A DNA stretch of 5,363 nucleotides, from the NCBI GenBank assembly GCA_964429715.1, contig CAYSCV010000087.1, positions 1 to 5,363 of the forward strand, given 5' to 3'. Both the position numbers and the translations under genes were made by a program. Positions 1-4,051 of the stretch are shown piece after piece. Source of the DNA: JACPNA01 sp964429715. Lineage in GTDB: Archaea; Nanobdellota; Nanobdellia; Woesearchaeales; GW2011-AR9. Position 1 is the first letter of the stretch; every line of letters begins with the position of its first letter. The notes below the pieces were generated by a model. The model worked only from the letters and a program-made list of their open reading frames with translations. It ran no database searches and was not told the origin of the DNA.

Positions 1-622
1 CTCCACCAAAAAAAGGAATTGTTTGAGGATGTTCTAAGAGATTTTCAACACCTAGATATACCGTAGGAAAACTTCTTGCTTTATCATAATCAACTAAAAA
101 GACTCTGCCATTACCTTCCTGAGCTACTAATTCGTTAAAACTATCTTGTGGCATCGGACCAGCACCGTTCTTTAATTTATATCTTATCTCTCTTAAATTT
201 TGAGGGTCACTGAAATAGTTAGGGATATGTATATATAATACTACTTTGGCACCACTTTTTGTTTTTCCAGTAATCATGGCACTAGGTGTTAAATACCAAA
301 TACTAAACGGCCCACCAAACGTACGACGCCATAAATCTTTATACCCTGATTCCAAACTTTTTATTCTTACCTGTGCTAATTCAGGCATAAACAAAGCATG
401 ATACCCTTCATTATAACACTGTTCTAACGAATTAGCTATTGTATGTGAACTTACGTCGGAACCATCACTTTCAAAAGAAAATTGTTTTACTGGTTCCTTC
501 GAAGTAGGTGTAATATAAATTCCGTTTGGGGCTTGGTTATAAATTGATTGTACAATTTCTATTGTTCTACTATCCATTTTTTTGGACGCATTAAGATTAA
601 GATATTTAAGTATTTTATCCAT
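1..622 (-). CDS. Hypothetical protein, N-terminal 207 residues (3' end outside window)
   Basis: The frame is open from the ATG at 620-622 to the left edge, giving 207 complete codons without a stop; the C-terminus is missing. The protein begins MDKILKYLNLNASKK and the visible part ends LLEHPQTIPFFGG. I do not recognise a family. It looks soluble: no signal peptide and no long hydrophobic segment. Visible features are a hydrophobic beta-like stretch (AKVVLYIHIP, about residues 124-133), an aromatic-rich part (FGGPFSIWYLTP, about 102-113), and a second beta-like stretch (GRVFLVDYD, about 171-179), suggesting a mixed alpha/beta fold. There is no Shine-Dalgarno before the ATG, but a TATA-like box lies about 28 nt upstream, which favours this start and a leaderless mRNA. 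The in-frame Met16 also lacks a ribosome binding site. Gene reality is well supported by length and promoter; function is unknown. Confidence 0.8.
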   Translation of the reverse strand, partial: MDKILKYLNLNASKKMDSRTIEIVQSIYNQAPNGIYITPTSKEPVKQFSFESDGSDVSSHTIANSLEQCYNEGYHALFMPELAQVRIKSLESGYKDLWRRTFGGPFSIWYLTPSAMITGKTKSGAKVVLYIHIPNYFSDPQNLREIRYKLKNGAGPMPQDSFNELVAQEGNGRVFLVDYDKARSFPTVYLGVENLLEHPQTIPFFGG

Positions 623-646
623 ATTTTAGGGTTGAGATTAAATGTA

Positions 647-654
647 ATATTTAA
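647..654 (-). promoter_or_regulatory. Archaeal TATA-like box for the leftmost gene
   Basis: On the minus strand this reads TTAAATAT. Its centre lies 28-29 nt upstream of the ATG at 622, about where an archaeal TATA box would place transcription start on or next to the start codon. No Shine-Dalgarno lies between, consistent with a leaderless transcript. The sequence is AT-rich, so chance matches are possible. Confidence 0.5.
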
Positions 655-670
655 GCGTTATGTAATTTTG

Positions 671-684
671 TTACTTTAAAGTAA
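671..684. repeat. 14-bp perfect palindrome, possible operator
   Basis: TTACTTTAAAGTAA equals its own reverse complement over all 14 bases; the flanking G at both ends breaks the symmetry. It lies 16 bp upstream of the TATA-like box of the leftmost gene, centred about 55 bp before its start codon. A dimeric regulator could bind there as activator or repressor, but no second copy was seen in this window and no known regulon motif is claimed. An AT-rich palindrome could also arise by chance. Confidence 0.45.
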
Positions 685-774
685 GTTTTATTTTAGATAT
701 GCAGCCGAAGTGCGCTGGTTAGTAGTATTTGTATTGCAGTTTTATCCGAAGAGAATAAATTATAAGTGTAATGT

Positions 775-806
775 TAAAAAAGAGGTAAAAAAAATAAATT
801 AAAAAA
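775..806 (-). terminator. Multi-T-tract terminator after metK
   Basis: Directly after the metK TAA the minus strand carries T6, then T8 after a short AT stretch, then another T6 after ACC-TC, all within about 32 nt. Archaeal RNA polymerase terminates at runs of U without needing a hairpin, and no strong GC stem is seen here, so this fits an archaeal-type terminator better than a bacterial one. Inferred from composition. Confidence 0.6.
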
Positions 807-1970
807 TTACAACCCCGCTTCTCGTCGTAACAATTCCGCTTTATCCGTTTTCTCCCAGGTGAAGTCAGGGTCGTTTCTGCCAAAGTGGCCATAACTGGCG
901 GTTTTTTTGTAAATCGGTCGACGCAAGTTTAATGTGTCGATGATGGCTCTTGGTGTGCAGTTGAAATTTTTCTTGACTAATTCCGATATTTTTTCTTCGG
1001 GAATTTTATTTGTGCCAAATGTTTGTACGTAGATGGAAACAGGTTGAGCGACACCGATGGCATAGGCTAATTGCAATTCACATTTGTCGGCTAAACCAGC
1101 AGCGACGATGTTTTTTGCAATGTAGCGGGCCATATATGCGGCGGAGCGGTCCACTTTGGTTGGGTCTTTTCCACTAAATGCGCCGCCACCATGACGAGCA
1201 TAGCCACCGTAGGTATCTACGATAATTTTTCGACCGGTAACGCCGGCATCGCCAACGGGACCACCGATAACAAAGCGTCCGGTGGGGTTGATGAAGTATT
1301 TAGTTTCGTTGTCAACCCATTCATGACAGAGAGGTTTGATGATTTTTTCAATTAGATCGCGACGAATTGTTTCTAAATCGATATCAGGATGATGCTGAGT
1401 AGAAATAACAACAGTATCAACACGTTTTGGTTTGTTGTTTTCGTATTCTACTGTTACTTGCGATTTTCCATCAGGACGTAAGTACCATAATTCGCCGCGT
1501 TTTCGGGCGGAGGCTAGTCGCTGGGTTAATTTATGGGCTAACATTATGGGGAGAGGCATGAGTTCAGGTGTTTCATTACAGGCAAATCCAAACATTAAGC
1601 CTTGGTCTCCGGCACCTTGTTCTTGATGCAGACCTTCTCCTTCATTAACACCTTGAGCGATGTCGGGGGATTGTTCTGAAATGGCGCTGAGTACACCACA
1701 GGTAGAGCCTTCAAATCCATAATCTGGTTTATCATAACCAATTTCAAGAATAGTATCACGTACAACTTTTTGGACATCAATATATGTTTTAGTTGTCACT
1801 TCTCCTGCAACAACGACAAAACCAGTTTTTGTAAGTGTTTCAATTGCGACACGCGCTTGGGGATCTTCTTTGTAGATGGCATCAAGAAGGGCGTCACTGA
1901 TTTGGTCACAGATTTTGTCGGGATGACCTTCGGTTACAGATTCGGATGTAAATAAAAAATTGTTTGTCAT
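807..1970 (-). CDS. metK: S-adenosylmethionine synthetase (methionine adenosyltransferase), bacterial type
   Basis: Makes S-adenosylmethionine from ATP and methionine, releasing phosphate and pyrophosphate; cytosolic, and a multimer in its family. At 387 residues it has the usual length of bacterial/eukaryotic-type MetK. Visible motifs: FTSESVTEGHPDK (residues 7-19, with catalytic-type His16 and metal-binding Asp18), Glu44 and Glu57 (GEVTT), the ATP-binding GAGDQG (119-124), GPVGDAGVTGRK (237-248), and the P-loop-like GGGAFSGKDPTKVDRS (261-276) with Lys268 and Lys272. All key residues appear intact. The ATG is chosen because the family N-terminus starts two or three residues before FTSES and a GAGGT ribosome site lies 8 nt upstream. 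It lies 87 bp downstream of a small ORF on the same strand, and may be the second gene of that unit. Many archaea instead use a highly divergent archaeal MetK, so this copy is of bacterial ancestry. Confidence 0.97.
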   Translation of the reverse strand: MTNNFLFTSESVTEGHPDKICDQISDALLDAIYKEDPQARVAIETLTKTGFVVVAGEVTTKTYIDVQKVVRDTILEIGYDKPDYGFEGSTCGVLSAISEQSPDIAQGVNEGEGLHQEQGAGDQGLMFGFACNETPELMPLPIMLAHKLTQRLASARKRGELWYLRPDGKSQVTVEYENNKPKRVDTVVISTQHHPDIDLETIRRDLIEKIIKPLCHEWVDNETKYFINPTGRFVIGGPVGDAGVTGRKIIVDTYGGYARHGGGAFSGKDPTKVDRSAAYMARYIAKNIVAAGLADKCELQLAYAIGVAQPVSIYVQTFGTNKIPEEKISELVKKNFNCTPRAIIDTLNLRRPIYKKTASYGHFGRNDPDFTWEKTDKAELLRREAGL

Positions 1971-2057
1971 GTTTTTGTACCTCGTTTTTTTTTGTTTGTT
2001 TATTGGGTATTGATTTCCTCTTTTGGGTTTATTTTTTTTATTAATGCTTTAAAAAAG
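1971..2057 (-). other. Intergenic leader between the small ORF and metK
   Basis: This 87-bp A-rich stretch carries metK's ribosome site near its end and a minus-strand T6 run (2051-2056) right after the upstream stop. The T6 could be a weak terminator or, with the following AAAG, part of a weak TATA-like element for metK. No GC-rich stems or SAM-riboswitch-like structure are visible, and the leader is short for one. Confidence 0.35.
1979..1983 (-). promoter_or_regulatory. Shine-Dalgarno site of metK
   Basis: GAGGT on the minus strand sits 8 nt before the metK ATG and fixes that start. Its presence contrasts with the three promoter-proximal genes in the window, which lack such a site, and suggests metK is translated from a transcript with a leader or as a downstream cistron. 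Confidence 0.7.
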
Positions 2058-2363
2058 TTATGGAAAAGGATCAATTGGTTCAGTACATCGACGAGCACTA
2101 TAATGTGGATTTTTTGGTTGGGAATAATCAACTTCGACTCTTGGCCTATATCTTGAAGGATTAAGGGATTTAAAGTGAGTATACATAGCAGTTAATTCTT
2201 GATTGTCAATGTTTGCTTCTACAGCACTTTGTACGATGCCAAGTGCATAATCAATTTGTGTGCCGCCAGATATACCTCTAAAAACCCCAGGATTAATCTG
2301 TGGTTTAACCAGAGGGTGTTGCAATAAATTTACCAATTCTCTTTCTCCATATATGTATACCAT
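2058..2363 (-). CDS. Small hypothetical protein, 101 residues
   Basis: Begins MVYIYGERELVNLLQHP and ends CTEPIDPFP. No family recognised. The N-terminal half contains a possible helix (GERELVNLLQHP), a glycine-rich turn (FRGISGGTQ, about 28-36) and another likely helix (IDYALGIVQSAVEA, about 37-50). The last third is rich in proline, arginine and tyrosine and is probably extended or disordered. There is no signal peptide, membrane segment or cysteine-cluster metal site. The ATG at 2361-2363 lacks a Shine-Dalgarno but lies 26-27 nt from the centre of a TTTATATA box, a clean leaderless arrangement that argues for a real gene. It is divergent from the HTH-CBS regulator and precedes metK by 87 bp on the same strand, so the two may be co-transcribed. 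Function unknown; a link to methionine or SAM metabolism would rest on position only. Confidence 0.7.
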   Translation of the reverse strand: MVYIYGERELVNLLQHPLVKPQINPGVFRGISGGTQIDYALGIVQSAVEANIDNQELTAMYTHFKSLNPSRYRPRVEVDYSQPKNPHYSARRCTEPIDPFP

Positions 2364-2385
2364 GGTTTATGTTGAAGGAAGGAGA

Positions 2386-2393
2386 TATATAAA
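2386..2393 (-). promoter_or_regulatory. Archaeal TATA box for the 101-residue ORF
   Basis: Minus-strand TTTATATA is a near-consensus archaeal TATA box. Its centre is 26.5 nt upstream of the first base of the ATG at 2363, placing transcription start at the start codon. The BRE position upstream (GACCA) is not a strong match. No Shine-Dalgarno is seen downstream. Confidence 0.65.
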
Positions 2394-2416
2394 TGGTCTT
2401 GAATAAAATATTCCAA

Positions 2417-2432
2417 TACGAATAATTACGAA
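2417..2432 (+). repeat. Direct repeat TACGAA, 10-bp period, in the divergent promoter region
   Basis: TACGAA occurs at 2417-2422 and again at 2427-2432, exactly 10 bp (about one helical turn) apart. The second copy overlaps the BRE position just upstream of the TATA box of the HTH-CBS gene, so a protein bound here could block or aid transcription factor B. The divergent minus-strand TATA box is 24 bp away. The repeat is short and may be chance. Confidence 0.4.
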
Positions 2433-2443
2433 AGGTTTATATT
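2429..2443 (+). promoter_or_regulatory. Archaeal BRE/TATA promoter of the HTH-CBS gene
   Basis: CGAAAGG (2429-2435), an A/G-rich BRE-like element, is followed by the TATA box TTTATATT (2436-2443). The TATA centre is 26.5 nt before the A of the ATG at 2466, predicting a leaderless transcript. This also rejects the upstream in-frame TTG at 2445, which would lie before the transcription start. Confidence 0.7.
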
Positions 2444-2465
2444 CTTGAGCGGTTATATCTTAATT

Positions 2466-3026
2466 ATGAATGATAAAAGTAATTTAGAAGAGATTAAGCG
2501 TTTACGTAAGAAGTATCATTTGACGCAAAAAGAGCTGGCGGATAAAGCGAATGTGTCGCAGAGTTTAATTGCAAAAGTGGAAGCGGGATTGCTTGATCCA
2601 TCCTATACAAAAGCGCAGCAGATTTTTACAACGCTTGAGAGTATGAGAGGAAAAGAGGAGTTGAAAGCGAAAGATATTTTGAATATTAAAGTTACATTTG
2701 TACAGAGTAAAGATTTTGTTAAAGAGATTATTAAGATCATGAGACAGAAAGGAATTTCGCAAATTCCGGTGCGTGATCAATACAAACAAATCTGCGGTTT
2801 AGTAACGGAGAGAACAATATTGGAAAAGATTGCGGATCATCCAGAAAAGATTAGTGTATTGAAAGTACAGGATGTCTTAGAGGATGCACCACCAATTGTT
2901 TCATTAAATACGGGGTTTCAGATGTTATCATTGCTGTTAAAAGAGAATTCGTTAGTGGTTGTAATGGATAAAGGAGTGATTAAAGGAATTATCTCGAAGA
3001 GTGATTTGCTTGGAAGAATTGAATAG
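2466..3026 (+). CDS. HTH-CBS transcriptional regulator (XRE-type HTH plus CBS pair)
   Basis: This 186-residue protein is a predicted cytosolic DNA-binding regulator with a ligand-sensing module. Residues about 7-58 form a Cro/C1-type HTH: LTQKELADKANVS supplies helix 2 and the turn, and SQSLIAKVEAG (31-41) the recognition helix. A CBS pair follows: CBS1 about 68-122 (KAKDILNIK, GISQIPV, GLVTERTIL) and CBS2 about 133-186 (KVQDVLEDAPPIV, SLVVVMDKGVIKGIISKSDLL). The GIISKSD element, ending in Asp180, matches the place where CBS domains contact the ribose of adenosyl ligands such as AMP, ATP or SAM. The architecture is that of the archaeal regulators of the COG3620 type. The start is set at the ATG at 2466, not the TTG seven codons earlier, because of TATA-box spacing. 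It is divergent from the small ORF/metK unit, so auto-regulation and control of that unit are plausible; target and ligand are unknown. Confidence 0.9.
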   Translation: MNDKSNLEEIKRLRKKYHLTQKELADKANVSQSLIAKVEAGLLDPSYTKAQQIFTTLESMRGKEELKAKDILNIKVTFVQSKDFVKEIIKIMRQKGISQIPVRDQYKQICGLVTERTILEKIADHPEKISVLKVQDVLEDAPPIVSLNTGFQMLSLLLKENSLVVVMDKGVIKGIISKSDLLGRIE

Positions 3027-3060
3027 ATTAAATAGGCAAGAAGAGAATTAATTATTATTA

Positions 3061-3099
3061 GAGGAGTTTGAGTAAAAAGATTGATTATTCAAACATCTC
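3061..3099. terminator. Imperfect inverted repeat between convergent genes, possible terminator
   Basis: Arms GAGGAGTTTGA (3061-3071) and TCAAACATCTC (3089-3099) pair at 9 of 11 positions around a 17-nt loop. It lies 10 bp beyond the malate dehydrogenase stop and 35 bp beyond the HTH-CBS stop, so it could serve both strands. The loop carries a T5 run on the minus strand; on the plus strand a T6 run follows at 3112-3117, inside the end of the malate dehydrogenase gene. A weak candidate, since archaeal termination relies mainly on the T-runs. Confidence 0.4.
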
Positions 3100-3108
3100 A
3101 TTACTTAA

Positions 3109-4038
3109 TTATTTTTTAGCAGTAATACTGCGAATGTGTTCAGCAGCTTGTTGTAATTGAATTTTTTCTGCTGCCGATAGTTCTAATTCTATGATTTTTT
3201 CTACGCCTTCTTTTCCTAATTGTACAGGGACGCCCATAAATAGATTATTGATATTATATTCTCCTTGCAAGAGAACGGAGCAGGGGAGTGTTTCTTTTGT
3301 ATCGTTGATAATAGCGTTTAATAATTCAACAATGGCAATAGCGGGAGCAAAGAAAGCACTGCCGGTTTTTAAATAATTTACAATTTCGGCACCGCCATGC
3401 TGAGTACGTTTGACAAGGTCATTTATTTTTTCTTGGGTTAATAGTTCTGTGATTGGTTGGCTTTTGATAGTGGTGTGGCTTATAATTGGAACCATCGCAT
3501 CACCATGGGTGCCAAGAACAAATGTTTCTATCTGTTGTGGTGGGCAATTAAGCTGTGCTGCAATGAAATGTTTAAAACGCGCAGTGTCTAAGGTACCGGC
3601 CATGCCAAGTACACGATGTTTAGGTAAGTGACTTAGTTCGTAGACTAATTTAACCATAGCATCTAAAGGATTAGTTATGATAATGATAATCGGATTTGGG
3701 GAGAATAAGAGGATGTTTTTGACTACGAATTGAATGATCCCTGCATTGATGTTATATAATTCTTCACGTGACATGCCGGGTTTACGAGCAATACCTGCAG
3801 TAATGATGATAATATCAGAGTTAGCAGTGTCTTCGTATTTATTTGTTCCGAACACGGTTGCGGTGGAATTTGTGAGTGTGAGAGATTGTTGAATATCTAA
3901 CGCTTTTCCTTGAGGAAGACTTTCGACAATGTCTATTAGAATAATATCACCAAGATTTTGGAGAGCGGTATAAAAAGCAGTTTGACTGCCGACGTTTCCT
4001 GCGCCAACGATTGTTATTTTTGATTTATTTTTATTCAT
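3109..4038 (-). CDS. mdh: Malate dehydrogenase (LDH-like, NAD-dependent)
   Basis: Interconverts malate and oxaloacetate with NAD(H) in the cytosol. The 309 residues match the lactate/malate dehydrogenase superfamily length. Visible: Rossmann GAGNVG (12-17); Asp36 at the end of the second strand, which favours NAD over NADP; ITAGIARKPGMSR (79-91); Asn123 in TNPLD; the LDTAR motif with Asp151 and Arg154; and catalytic His178 in GTHGDAMVP. Arg85 occupies the specificity position that is Gln in lactate dehydrogenases, and Met89 replaces the Glu/Asp usual in LDH, so malate is the expected substrate. The start at ATG 4036-4038 follows a strong GGAGG site; a longer in-frame start at 4107 would overlap the upstream gene by 56 bp and add 23 residues with no family match, so it is rejected. 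It lies 13 bp downstream of the aminotransferase and is probably co-transcribed with it. Confidence 0.95.
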   Translation of the reverse strand: MNKNKSKITIVGAGNVGSQTAFYTALQNLGDIILIDIVESLPQGKALDIQQSLTLTNSTATVFGTNKYEDTANSDIIIITAGIARKPGMSREELYNINAGIIQFVVKNILLFSPNPIIIIITNPLDAMVKLVYELSHLPKHRVLGMAGTLDTARFKHFIAAQLNCPPQQIETFVLGTHGDAMVPIISHTTIKSQPITELLTQEKINDLVKRTQHGGAEIVNYLKTGSAFFAPAIAIVELLNAIINDTKETLPCSVLLQGEYNINNLFMGVPVQLGKEGVEKIIELELSAAEKIQLQQAAEHIRSITAKK

Positions 4039-4040
4039 GA

Positions 4041-4050
4041 TTACCTCCTC
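4041..4050 (-). promoter_or_regulatory. Strong Shine-Dalgarno site of mdh
   Basis: Minus-strand GAGGAGGTAA contains a near-perfect anti-16S match; AGGAGG ends 5 nt before the ATG at 4038. It fills the 13-bp gap after the aminotransferase stop and decides the shorter mdh start. A strong internal ribosome site fits a downstream cistron in an operon. Confidence 0.85.
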
Positions 4051-4051
4051 T

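Noticed and set aside
704..727. tRNA-like 5' half (GCCGAAG... CTGGTTAG resembling a D-loop)
   Set aside because: No matching D-stem, no anticodon arm, no T-loop GTTCGA-type sequence and no complementary acceptor strand downstream.
1432..1955. Antisense ORFs within metK (for example 1432-1626 and 1770-1955 plus)
   Set aside because: Shadows of metK codons with no ribosome site or recognisable protein; similar shadows within mdh and the aminotransferase were dismissed for the same reason.
1971..2057. SAM riboswitch upstream of metK
   Set aside because: Only 87 nt, very A-rich, with no paired GC stems or conserved riboswitch core.
2393..2425. Ten-codon plus-strand ORF (MVLNKIFQYE) with a GGAG 8 nt upstream, resembling a leader peptide
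   Set aside because: It ends before the TATA box of the HTH-CBS gene, so it would not be on that transcript, and the GGAG overlaps the divergent gene's promoter region.
2445..2465. TTG start seven codons upstream for the HTH-CBS regulator
   Set aside because: It lies only a few bases after the TATA box, upstream of the predicted transcription start, and has no ribosome site.
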